A DNA stretch of 44,315 nt. Source: Rodentolepis nana (taxonomy: Eukaryota > Platyhelminthes > Cestoda > Cyclophyllidea > Hymenolepididae). Of the stretch, positions 12,801 through 26,100 are shown piece after piece. A program made the translations under genes and the position numbers. The stretch is from positions 1 to 44,315 of the forward strand of contig UZAE01012246.1 of assembly GCA_900617975.1 (NCBI GenBank), written 5' to 3'. Position 1 is the first letter of the stretch; the number at the start of each line of letters is the position of its first letter. The notes below the pieces were generated by a model. It was not told the origin of the DNA. It saw only the letters and a program-made list of their open reading frames with translations, and made no database searches.

Positions 12801-15800
12801 GTTTAGTTTATGACACAATTAAACAATAATCGTTATTGTCACAGGCTTCCCATTGGCACAAACCCAAAACGGTGTGGATAAATGCAAAAAAACAATTAGA
12901 GCAAATTAAAGGCCATGTGTGCCGTTTCGACACAAATGAGTGTAATTTTTATTCTGATTTACGAATTTCTAAATCAATTAAAGGGGGCGTTACACTAGAG
13001 GAGAAGTCAAGCGACCATTTTATACTTTATAGAGAGACTTTACAAACTCTGGTAAGTAAGCTTTCAAAGGCAAAAGGGTTTAAATATGCTTCACAAAAAT
13101 TATTGAAATGGAAATATATAAGTCTAATTTGCATTCACTTGGAAAGCAAATTGACATTTCCGCAGTTAATTTCTTTGAGTGGCTATGTTTTCTTTTAAGA
13201 GCCAATCCTTTGTCTAGAAGCTCTATGCGGACAATGCCTTATTTTTTTATGGTCTACCTTGATTGCATTCGTTTGGGTAAGTAATGATATTTTTCCTTTC
13301 AATTATCAAGATATGATCATTTCAATCTTTTTTAAGTCAAATTTAAAACTTTGAAAAAATCAATCCTTGATTTCAATTGTTCTATAATTTTGCAGTAGGC
13401 CGTTAATGGGGGGGGGGCGGTTTCAACCAATGAAAAATGTAATGACGTCATTCTAAACCAATAAGCAATCACCGTTATCACACATTCTGAATGCGTCCGT
13501 TGAATAAAAAACTATTAATTTAATCGTGGAATCAGTGAAGAAATTCAAACAGACATGAAATCAAATTTCATCGAGTATTTCAATTTTATGCACACAGCAT
13601 TAATTTCACCTAATGTGGTTTTTTTCTGTAAAAGATGAGGTCAGTCATGTAGTGTCATAGTGTGCATCTGAAGAGACCTTCAACTTGATTCCAATTTTAA
13701 AGTTCGCCTGTGTCTCCATGCCCATCCCAAAACATTTCTTTGTTGAAATTCAACCGAAGGACACAAATTCCAACTTAACACATCGTGGCTTCTGATTTTT
13801 CAAATAGGCCATTTAGTTTAGAGATATGGTGGAGAAATAAGAAAGAAATCTGGAGTTTTGTTTAGTCTCTTCAGATCTTATCACTACTTATTCACCTTGG
13901 CTTTCTTCCTCCCTTTGCTCAGGTGTGGTCGTTATTGACCACACAGAGAAAATTTTACCTGATCCTCGAGCCTAATGAGGTCACGAAAGTTTGGCCTTTT
14001 TGCTGCACATTGGCTTAAAATATGCCTCACTCTCTTCATACGATCTCGTCGTCTAATAACAAAAATTCTTTGAACATGGCAATGCCATTTTGCACGCTCT
14101 TATCTTAAAAATAGATCAGTTATAAGGATGACAGTAATTTAAATAGATTACAATAATTGAACTCATAAATTCAGGCTTCAATATGCCAATCTCACATAAA
14201 TGGAACCACATAAAAGGCAACAAAAACAGAAAGAAAACTGCCTTAAGTGGTCATTTATTTATTTAATGTCTCTATCTTTACTTGGTTCAGTGCATAATCT
14301 TGCGAGAACTCAAGTCTTAAAAGAGCAGTTTCACTGATTGTTTTCCTATTGTTACAGATGTCTTCCCATCAGTCAGGATTATTTTACCGAAGGAATATCT
14401 AACCCCTTATAGTTATAGTAGCAAAGCGCACATTACCTTTCAACAATGCGCTTTAAGTATTGAGTGAACTTTAATTTTCTGCCTTATCTCGTTCTAAATT
14501 GGGCATCACCAATACTCACCTGCCCAGAGTGGAACAACCTCTTGGGGGATTTCGTCGATGTTAGCTGCCGCTCTTCTTTGCGTCCATCAGCATCGATCAT
14601 GCTGAGAAACACTCGAGAGGTTGTGCCAGCATTTCTAATGTCACCCGTTGTCACAGCAATTTCATAGGTAGTTTTCCTGCCTCCTTTAGTTGCGACCCAA
14701 TTTCTCATTTTGCCTACTCTGGCATTCAGTACGACTTCTGTTCCGCAAATATCCGAGAGCCAACGATTGCATGCAAAAATGTAGGCTTCATTCTAAGGAT
14801 TTTTAAACGTTATATTACAATTGAGTTCAATTTTCAGCCTTCTGACTTATATAAACTAAAAACTTTGTAAATCCACAAACTGGAGTGAGATTCATTATGA
14901 TCTTTTAACCCTATCTCACTCGTTTTTTAATTCTATTTGATAACAAATTGGAAATACAGTTGAAAAACGCATGATTAAGACAATTAATGGAATTAATGCA
15001 CAAAATATGAAATTTCCCGTGGAGCCAAGTATCAATACTTAATGCCCTGAATAAACTTGATATAATCAATCTAAACAATATGCTTTCACTGAACCGAGAA
15101 ATGAAACTCATCAATTCAGTGGGTAGTTAGTAAATACCCTCCATAGAAAGGGCAAAATGAGACTTCTCCTTTGTCTAAACTTTCTTTCTTATGATGCTTT
15201 AATCATAACACCTTGGAATTTCCAACTATGGTCGTATTCTGCTGGCTGAACAATCAAAATAAGCATAAGTCCCTAAAAAGAAAATTCAAAAGGAATTCAG
15301 TACGTTTCACTATTTGCTAAGAGAAATGAATGGTTTAAGCCCACATGCCTGAATGCCATTCATGTTGCATCTTTTAAGAAATCAGCGTAAACTCTCGGAA
15401 ACTTGTATGACACTGAGTTGAAGCGTGTAGAACTTATTTATGAACTGATTCTCTTAATTATTTTCTCAAACTAAATCCAGTTCTATTCTGTCACCCCAAT
15501 GGATAATCTAAGTTATTACCTGTTATTGATTAAGTAATAACCTTTTCCATGGAAATCGACATTTATTGCAGTTGTCACATTAGATGGGGTCCCATAATAA
15601 CTTTAAATTTAATTTTTAAACGTGCCAAAACCTTTGAAATTTAAATAGTTTTTCCTTTTAAACTTGCAATTAAACTGAAATTCCATGGGATTAATATATC
15701 AACTTATAATTCAAATAACAGTATTTGGTTTGCTTTTTATTCTAACACAAAGTCCATTTTCAAGAAATAAATAAATTTTGATTTGACAAAGACATATATG

Positions 15801-17610
15801 AGCGACAAAATGTTTTTTTATTAAACTCTGTTGTCCATTCGAGCTACTATTACTTTGGATTTACGCCAACTTGAAATGCAACAACAAACTGCAAGAAGTT
15901 ATAAATGTAAATCTCAAATCGCATTATTGTATCTCAATTAACAACTTGACCCTTCTACTGACACCGCTTAATCACCAATTAGTGACTCTAGTCTATGTTA
16001 TACCAACAAACGAAATGACAGCATTTCATACTCCGAGCATAATCGGTATAATTACGAAGGGTAACTAAAATCATGGGGTTATTTAACTGACCTCCAGGTT
16101 ACATAGGTATAGTAGCTCTTTGTCTAACAGAGACAAACTGAATCACAACAAAAATTGCTGGTGCTCCCAGGGGATGCCCATGACGTTTCACACTCCAATA
16201 GCCCAATCACTTCAAATCATCTCAAAAGCCCTAAATTAACCATCCATGCTTACTTTTTTGTTTATTCTGCTGGAATTAGTCCTCTGCAAGCTACAGTTTG
16301 GACTATTATTTAATTTCATATATATTTTTCCGTTGCGATATTCAGTTTACGTTGATTAGTACCATATCACTAACATCACAGATACTAATCAAAAAAATTA
16401 ATGAATCAACAAAATCTGGACATCATATTAGTAGATTAACTGAAGAAGTGGAAGATAAATCCAACTATTTGACAAATGCCTGCCACTGGCTACGCAATGG
16501 TTTACTGATTAGTATTTTTTAATGCTTCAATTTAAATTTTCCAATAGAGATTTACTGACATTGAGCATTTCAACTCAATCCAAATTCTACGTGCTTTAAA
16601 GTATGTATCTTTAATTTCAAATTTAGTCTGACAAACTAGAAAAGAAATAACAAATACATCAAACGTGGCGTGATTTTACTAAGCAGAAAAATTACAAATA
16701 CATTCTCTGGAGGAAATTTTCGTGATCAATAAAAATGTTTCTGTTTGCATGAACCATGTGGACATTAATGGCGCAAATTTTAAGCAAAATCTGATGGGCA
16801 TAAAGATTGGTCAAAGCTACGATGTCCGCGGTAGATGGCAAGAATTAGATAAAGGGAGAAGCTTTATTGCCCCTGAAATTAAGTTACTGACGACTTACCT
16901 CTGACAACTTGCTTCCCGTTGGTCGTACCTCGACGCAATCTAAATGCCAAGCTGGATTGAACCCAGAATTGTCGTGTTTTATGCGAAGATTTTGAAGGGG
17001 TTCACCAACATCTTCTAGTTTTATGTAGAGTACTTCGCGTTCGCCTCTTTCGAAATTTCCGTTCAGCCGAACTTCTGATGTATGACGACCGTTAGCTCCT
17101 GTTAGAGTCGCAAACACATTAGCATCTGTCCAGGCATTTAGGACATCACTGGTGTAGATTTTGAATTCATAGAATACGGCTGCAATTAGATTTTGGACGA
17201 GTAAACACACACATAATCATAAAATTTAAACATAATAATTTTTAAAATATTTTACTTTTAATTGAAAGGGGCGCGCATTAGATTGACCTCCACGTGATGC
17301 ACCCTGGGCAACGTATACTCATACGGCAAAAAAGTCTATTAACCCGCAGTTGACATCTGACTTCAAACTAACGTGATCACACTATATGTCAAATTCGACC
17401 ACTTCAACAGGACTCATCTTACCTTTTCTCTGCATTTTTGTGTCCATCTGTCTCTATACACCTGTGAATCACTCTTCGTTCCTCTCTCTCGAAGTTTTCC
17501 AACTATGATGTTCCTCCCCTCTGTGAAGTTCGGAGTCTGCAAAAGGGCTAATGATAACAATCAAAACACCTGACATTTGAAATAAATAAGCTATTAATTA
17601 AAAACTATCC

Positions 17611-17641
<31 letters not shown>

Positions 17642-19937
17642 GAACATTTTTCGTGTGGCGAAGATTAAAATGGTGTATTTTGTGTGAAGGCACTTCTAAA
17701 CTATTGATTTAATAAATCTCAAGGCAATATCAACCAGAAATTACTCCTATTAAATAAATTAGGATTTTGCGCTATAAAATCCCATAATAGTTGACTTGCG
17801 CTTTTAACAATTGGAAAAACATTTATTTATTTTATATTACTCAAATCGTTTGCATCTCTAGATTACAACCTGTTCATTAATCAATAATATTTTCATAAAT
17901 TACGTTTGTGCAGAACACAAACCATAGTATAATTAAACTAAGCAATCTCATGCGCACTCGAACTTTCTGGAACGTGTGACACGGTGCTGTTCACATTAGG
18001 GAGCACATGAGATCTGGAGTACAGAGACCTCTCTACAAATCCACAATCATTATTCAGTACATAGTCAGCCTACCTTAAACCGTATATTATGACTAGGCTG
18101 CCCCAGAGTCCTCATATATATATATATATATATATCGTAATCATAATAAGCACGGCCTCAAAGAACACTTTTCACGTTCTGTTTCCTCGTTATAGTTGAG
18201 GTGGCTTAGTTCATTTTGAGAGTCCTTCCAAAGAAGGGGGATTTTACAAGGGAGATGACTGAGGTTTAGTCAAGGCTTATTCGTGTAGCAATTTGCCACA
18301 TACCAATAGAAAGAATTGGCGTTCTCCCACCTGCTTCCCACTTGACCTCAATTAAAACTAAAACGATTCCGACCCGATTTCGAAAGTGTGTTTATTTTAA
18401 AAATTATATTGTCCTATAATGTGGACGTAATCGCTAAAATTAAACACTCTTTTCAGAGACACTAAAATATCCGACTGAGGTCCCAACCGTTATAAGGCCC
18501 TTTGTATTAAAGTCTAAAACTTCTTGCAAATTCAAACCTTTCTCTTAGCTGCCTAAGGTTGGCGATATGGGGTGTTTTTCTTTGACACAATATAAAGTCC
18601 TTTAAGTTACAGTAACTTGATATCAGCTAACTTCAACTAATTAGCTGTAATCTACGAAATGCAATATTATGTGATCAGGGTCAGAAGTACTTTTCTCTGT
18701 ACGTTCCAAATACAGTTAGTTATACCTCTCAGTTTTTAGCCATTCTTATCAAAATCAATGACTTGTAGAGATCCCTTTACAAGGCGTTCTCAAGATTTCT
18801 TTCCCGCGTTTATTAATGAATAATATTTTGATATTTCTAATTATAATCCCTATTTTGAAATTATTTTCTTTCAATATTGAGAGAAATGAAAATCGTCAAA
18901 CAGTAGTCAATAAAATTTCAGTTGACCATAGACATTAAAGCCATCAATATTTAAAACAATACATAAACATTTTTGACTCATATATTATATGAACAGAGAT
19001 GGAATCGAAACATACATGTTCCAAATGGGCTGGAAGAGAACAACTGCGAGCTCAAATCAACGTAGGCATCTCCATATTGACCGGATTTCCCTATCCACTG
19101 GTTGCAGGGGTACTCGACTACCGATCCACTCTCTTTAGACTCTACTTCCAATTTATCAACGTACCAGGATGGAGACGGGCCCGAATTATTGTGACCTAGT
19201 CTGAAATGTATGAAATTGCGAAGTGATCAATGAAAAGACTCATATGCAATGTAAAGTCTCCTTGATCCATTCAAGTGCTTTTATACAGTGAATATGAGTG
19301 CTCGAAAGAAGATCATATCATCTGTTATAATTGATAGTCAGCTTAGACGTTGAAGTTTAATAACAATTAGAATTACATAGTAAAAGAACGAAACATTTTC
19401 TGCATTTCATTTTTGGAAAAAACTAGTAAATAAGTATTCTAGACAAAATCAATAACGATCATTTGAACTGAAAGGTTTAAGATAGAGAAATGGCTAACCA
19501 GCAGTTTCGAGTAATTAATACGATGCCACATGAGTTATCCCAAGCACACCATTTTTTCCCTAAAGATCGAAGAGTTTCTATGGAGGTTGGGGTATTTGAC
19601 TTTTATAAAAGCTGTCTACAATAATATCATGCTTCTTTGACAGAAAATTACTAAATTCGACAGTACGTTAAAATTTATTGGTGATTATGCAGTAATGTTA
19701 GCATCATCAACTGCGGTGCTTAAACCCCAAAGAGCAAAAGTCTAACACATTTCGGTCATATTTCAGCATTAACTTATCACCAACTCGAATCAAAATAGTT
19801 AAGAGCGTAGATATGAGCCAAGGCAATTAAAATAGTTAACAACGCGTATTTTTCGAGAAAGCGAACATCAAGAAGTCTTAAAACAACCTTCTACAGTTCA
19901 TGGACTCAAGACCTGTAATTTGCTCAATAAAGTGATG

Positions 19938-19973
<36 letters not shown>

Positions 19974-20112
19974 CATTTTGTTGATATCACTAATCATGAT
20001 TCACGAACCTCAGTTACACCAAAATTGCATAGGCGTTAGATGGTATCGGCTGAAATANCAACCTTCTACAGTTCATGGACTCAAGACCTGTAATTTGCTC
20101 AATAAAGTGATG

Positions 20113-20148
<36 letters not shown>

Positions 20149-23100
20149 CATTTTGTTGATATCACTAATCATGATTCACGAACCTCAGTTACACCAAAAT
20201 TGCATAGGCGTTAGATGGTATCGGCTGAAATACGCACCTTATTACGAGTTGCCTCCACAATTGTGAGGCATATTTCAATCTGCTCATAAACTGGATAATT
20301 CGCATTTTGCTCTCACGATACCTATCAATAATAATAATAGATTTTCCTTCCTTTACAACTTCTATTTATGGAAAAAGTACTAAATCTGTTTTTACAACTG
20401 CGGCAAAATGCACAAATTTAGGGTTTATTCGATGAATCACCTTTATAAGCCTTACCAATGAAGTCCATAGAGCACTGCAAACAATGCCCTTTAAGGTTTA
20501 TAATTCTTCAATTAGATCATGTTTTCATAATTTCTGCTATCGATTTCAGCGGATTTTTTTATTTGTACAAAAAATTAAATATCCTCGTTTTATGAATGAG
20601 TAATTTTGAGTAATTTCATTAGCATAAAGGCCGAGAGATTAACATTTTACTATAAATAAATATTTTCCCTTTAGAACCTTCAGAGGAACTGCGCTCAGTA
20701 ATACCCCAAATTAATTGAAGAAATTATTTCCCCACAATTGTCGATCTTAATTCACTGATCTCTTGAAGGCGTGTATTTTCTTCGAATTTCATAAACAAAA
20801 TTATATTATTCCGCTTTTAGACGGCTTTACAACAGCTCGTTTTAACAAACCTCCGATGAAGAACTCAAAGTATGCAAACCAGTTTGTTAACTAAAACTGT
20901 TGATCAATTATCTTACGAGGTACGTACAGATGTGCATCGAGAAGGTAACGCACGACGTTTTAGACAAATAATAACCACTGCCCGCTCGCTATATTACTTC
21001 ATCTCAACCTAACGAACGTGATAAAGCAATGAATTATTTGAGTGCTTTATATTTACTTTTGCGCAATATAGACTAAATTGATAAGGGGTTGTATTTTCGT
21101 CTTGATTTGAGTTTTTTGTAAAATTTAAAAAGTTGAGAGAAAACTTTTAACTATGCTTGACGTATAAATCCATTTAGCCAGTACTGAGGACAATTTCAGA
21201 CTTAGAGTTTCAACAAACAAGGAATTATTTACTAATAGAAAAAAATGCCCACAAATAATAGAATAGTAATTTGAGTAATCATTAATATTACGATCTGTCA
21301 ATCCATACTTAAGATCTGGCTCAAATGAAAAATTATTTCACTCATCTCCTTTCTTTCCGCTGTCAGATCAGCATTAGGATAACTGCTAACCTCTTCCAAC
21401 TAACGAACTATTCTTTAAAAGACGCTTAAAGGCTTTGAAATGCTTACCTAATGTTCGTTAATACTCCAATGTCTGGCATGCTGATAAGGAAGTTATCCGT
21501 ATTTCCTGTTTGAAATTTCCTTTTCCCAGTTACACCATTTGTGGGCGATGCGTTGTTCAGGATGATCTTTCCAGTACTACCCTTATCTCCTTGCAAAATC
21601 AAGTAGACTTCGCTTGAAGTTCCCGCTTCCGCGTTTGCTCCTGTGACTATGCTAACTCTGTAAGTCAATGCTACAAGACAAAAAATCGATAATTAGCAAG
21701 AATTCGTATTTTGACTAAAATGTGCTAATTTCACTTGCCCGTTTGGCTGTTCATATCTTCATAATCGCCCTTTGCCACGATAACGTTTACTGAAAATAAG
21801 TAAATTTAAATTTATTTGATAACGAAAATAAACTTCGATCTTTAGCTATCTAATACGTTTTTAAGAACTTCTGGACAAAGTCTCTGCAAGGGATTCAAAG
21901 CGCACTTATTTTCCCCAGAAGAAAAAGGCTTTTAAGATCAGTAATTAAAATGGATCAGATAAATTTAGTAAAATTTTGTGGAGAAATATTTTAAAGACGT
22001 AGAATATCGCTCAGCCAAGTTTGCATAAAATACTAGTACAAACTTTGTCAAAAAAACTCATTTGTTTATATTCGCACAAGTTAATCATAAGTAGAAAAAT
22101 AAATTATTCGCTTAGAGAAAAAAATTGAAATTGACAGTTCGTCAACAGTTCCAAATATTTTACTTAAAAATAAATCTTCATATCTTAAAATTGTTTGTCT
22201 TAATTTAAAATGGTTATTTTTAAAAATTAATTTTTTAATTAACTATAATCCATCATTGCACCTAATTTTATATCAAGTAATACTATTATTTAAATAAACT
22301 AAAAACTGTTGATACTGATTTAAAATCATTTTTGTATTCTAAAATAAGATAACATGATGAAACTTTGGACTTACTTGGAGAATTGACTTCTCTGGTGGAA
22401 TTCTTCGATTCTATAGAATAAAATTAATTTAATTACGGAGACTCCATTGATTGAGTTGATTTCTCACGAAATTCAAATTAACTCAGAGATTATGCTTTAT
22501 TATAATAGTGAATATTTTGTTGTGGTCTAAGCCACTAGGAGGCATTGAACAAAAATTTGCATGAAAATTTTAACGATAATGAAATTAGAAGCAACCCTAC
22601 CCAATGAGTTGTAGTTATGAGCAAAGATGTTAAATTGGTGCTTTTAATATAAAAATGGTAACTGCTGGCAAACATATTAAATCATAAAATGATGATAAAT
22701 TCGATTCACTTTAATTGAATTAGTTTAATCCCTTAATTGATTATTATTTCACAGAACAATGAGCACAATTAATTTTCAGATTTCCGGTAGCATAATAGTT
22801 TTTTATGTGTATGATTTAAATTTTATGGATTTGTGATTTGCAAAGAAAGTGCTATTGTCTCTCTGCACCAATCGTACTGCAGCTAAAGGTGAGAAATTAA
22901 TTCGTTTTATTCCCAAAGTATACTTTCTTTGTGACATTACGTTTATGTATATGAGCGTGCGATAGACTTATCTCCACGTGGTACACCTTGGGCAGCGTAT
23001 ACTCATACAGCAAAAAAGTCTATAAACCGACAGTTGACTTCTGACTTCAACCACCATCACTCCACTGTATTTCAAATTCGACTACTTCCACAGTACCCAC

Positions 23101-26100
23101 CTCATCTTTTGTCTATCTTTTCTACCTTAGTCTTTGAAACGCTCTTCTGTTCCTCCCCCTCCTCTCCCGAATTTTTCACTTTGATGTTCCTCTCCCTCTG
23201 TGAAGCCTGAAGTCAACTAAAGGGCTAGTGACAGCCATCAAAACGCCTGCCATTCGGTATAAATAAATAGATGGTTATTTATATAATGGCATGTTAATTC
23301 AGAGAAATAAAGGGTATAATTCCTCTCAACTGTCGTCTAAATAGCCTTTATAGTGAAATTTATAACATGCAACATCTTAAGAATAGGTCATATTACATGC
23401 CTATTGAGCCCCTCAAGCATCAATTTTACCTCGTTCAATAAGAACAGAGAACAACTTTTGAACTGATTAGATTTACCGAATGTGATCTATCATATGCTTG
23501 CAATGTACTTCCTATTTCAAAATACTTGCAAACTTCACACTACTACGTGAATTTATTGATTAATGAGCTCTGAGAAAAATTTCCTCCCTTAAATTATATA
23601 AGTTCAATCACTTTCACTCTAGACTGAACTCTTTTGTAATTGCCGTTTTCAGATGTTATTTCGTACGTAAAATTTTTATGATTTTCCCTGTGCCGGAATG
23701 GGTTATTAAAATCATTAATTAAATATTTGACAATGCGAGATTTGTTGCGACCACTTCGAATTCAAACTTGAGCGCTACAACAGATTTCTGTTAGATCCAT
23801 TTTTAACAAATTTTATGCATGAATTCGGAAAATACTTAATAAAATCAATAAAAAGTCTAAATAATTTTGGAAAACAGAAAACAGTAATGATGATTTACGA
23901 ATAATCTCCACTTATCAGACAGAAGTAAATTTTATTATTTATTTAATAACTAACTGTACTTTGGTAGTAAATATCACAATGAATACAAATTAATACTATT
24001 TTATTCAAAACATGATCGAGATGGATTCAGTGTGACAAATTGAAAACGAGTAGCAAAAGCCTTAAGGTGTTGAGTGTGACTGAAAACTTTATTCAAGGAC
24101 ATATTTTGTGCCATGTCATTTGTTCACTAAAACACGTCATTTGTCATAGCAAATACATTTTTATCGTAACAACATATTTACTAGAGCAAAATGAATGAAA
24201 TCACTCTTACGTTGAGGAAGAGCCGTTGTTAAGTTTTTTACTTGTACATTTGCATCGTCCAGCGAATCTCCTGAGAGAATAAATATAGCCTGGATTAAAC
24301 TAAAACAAATTTAATTCAAATGTAAATTTTTAAGGTCTTTATCTTGTTTACTTGGACAATGCTTATTAGGGAAGGAATTGGAGGTAGGTAATTGATTTTT
24401 CTCTGCAAGTGCAGTTTTTCCTGGGACATCTTCATCATTAGGCAATTTTTTTTCACTCTCTCGTGACTGTTTAGTCCGAGAGACGGGGAATTCTTTAATA
24501 AGATGACCAGAGCCAACAGTAGAGGCTGCCAACCATTGATTGCAGTGGAAGAGATATTCGCGTTCCTTTACACCATTGAACTCAGTCACGATTACGTCTT
24601 GAACATGCCAATCAGGGCTGGTGCCAGTGTTGTCATGTCGTAATCGAATTTTACTAATTTTACCAAGATCGATTGCTTCAAGCTGTAAAAAAATGCTTAG
24701 TTATAATGTATGATACAGAATTTAACTACCATATCAACGTTTGATTTAGGGCGAATTAACAGCATTCGTCAAGTATTTGTAGGGTTAGGTTGCGCTATCC
24801 TTTAGAAGGTGCGATTTCCAGATATACGATTTTGACTGTGTTATGTTTTTAAGTCTATATATTTTGGAAACCAAGTCTTTAAAGTGAAGTATCAAGAAAT
24901 AGTACCTTTTGCCCTATTTGTGAAATATTACAATCCTATTTAATGATAAACGTTACGACATGCCAATTTTCCAAATTGTTAAAATACCTTTTTCAAACTA
25001 CTCAATACTCCTATTCATAATATGCTTGATTTAGAATTCTCTGAATCGATAGTTTCATCTAACTGTTAACTAATCAAATTGATTCTACTGGTCAAAATGA
25101 TTTGAAGTTATGAATTTACAACCACCCCCCTCTTAACTCATCCATTTAACCTTAACATTTCTTACAACTCACTCTTCTGATCACTTTATAGACGCAGAAT
25201 GGGGTGCATGATAGACTTACCTCCACGTGGTGCACCCTGGGCAACGTATACTAATACGGAAAAAAGTTTATTATTCGGCAGTTGACTTCTGACTTCAAAC
25301 TACCATGACCCCACCGTATGTTAAATTCGACAACTTCAACAGTACTCATCTTACCTTTTCTCTGCCCATGTGACTACCTTTCCCTTTACGTATGTGAAAC
25401 ACTCTTCTCTTCCCCCCTCCCCCTCTCGAATTTTTCTCACTTTATTGTTCCCCCTCCCCTCTGTGAAGTCCGAAGTCAGCTAAAGGGCTAATACTTCCCC
25501 TCTGTGAAGCCTGAAGTCAACTAAAGGGCTAATACTTCCCTCTGTGAAGCCCGAAGTCAGCTAAATGGCTAATGGCATTTATCAAAACGCCTGCCATTTG
25601 AAATAAAGACCAATCGTACTATCAATATGTCTGCCATTTGAAATAAATAAATAGACGCAGAATAACAGTGATCATGTCCTGCAGACACCAAAGTGTCAGC
25701 CTTAGATCTAATTGTAAGAGATCGATAAATCAAGCCGGAAACGTCTGTGCAGTATGAAGCACAACACATTTCAGCACCTTAGATAGACAAGGTGCGTGTT
25801 TAAAATTGTTGAGGTCACATATGGGGAAATTGTATTGTTTAAAATCATGTGTTAAATCTGAAGAACTAGTGTGAAATAAAAATTTGGCACATTTTGTCAC
25901 GCCATATGATATCTCGGCTAAGAAACAATTGAGTATGGACTTGATTGTAATTGAATAATCATTTGGAGCACCTCATATATTAAGTGGAATTTTAATCACG
26001 ACTAATACTTAATTTGCACTCTTCAATAGCGAGGGGGGGGGGTTAAAATAACTATAACTGGAAATAGTAATAAAAAGGAAATTAATTCAACGTAATTGGC

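Larger units (their letters stand above)
17180..19015. other. Intron between PLAT8 and PLAT9
   Basis: Holds retroposon copy 3 and two (TA)n tracts; the rest is featureless. Confidence 0.8.

Noticed and set aside
12836..13198. 120-codon plus-strand frame
   Set aside because: It does not begin with ATG, shows no domain signature, and is intronic; probably chance.
18999..19199. 66-codon plus-strand frame
   Set aside because: It is the antisense shadow of the PLAT8 core exon (19016-19200 minus).
19978..20214. 78-codon plus-strand frame containing an unknown residue
   Set aside because: It spans the N and the duplicated (TA)n tract; an assembly artefact.
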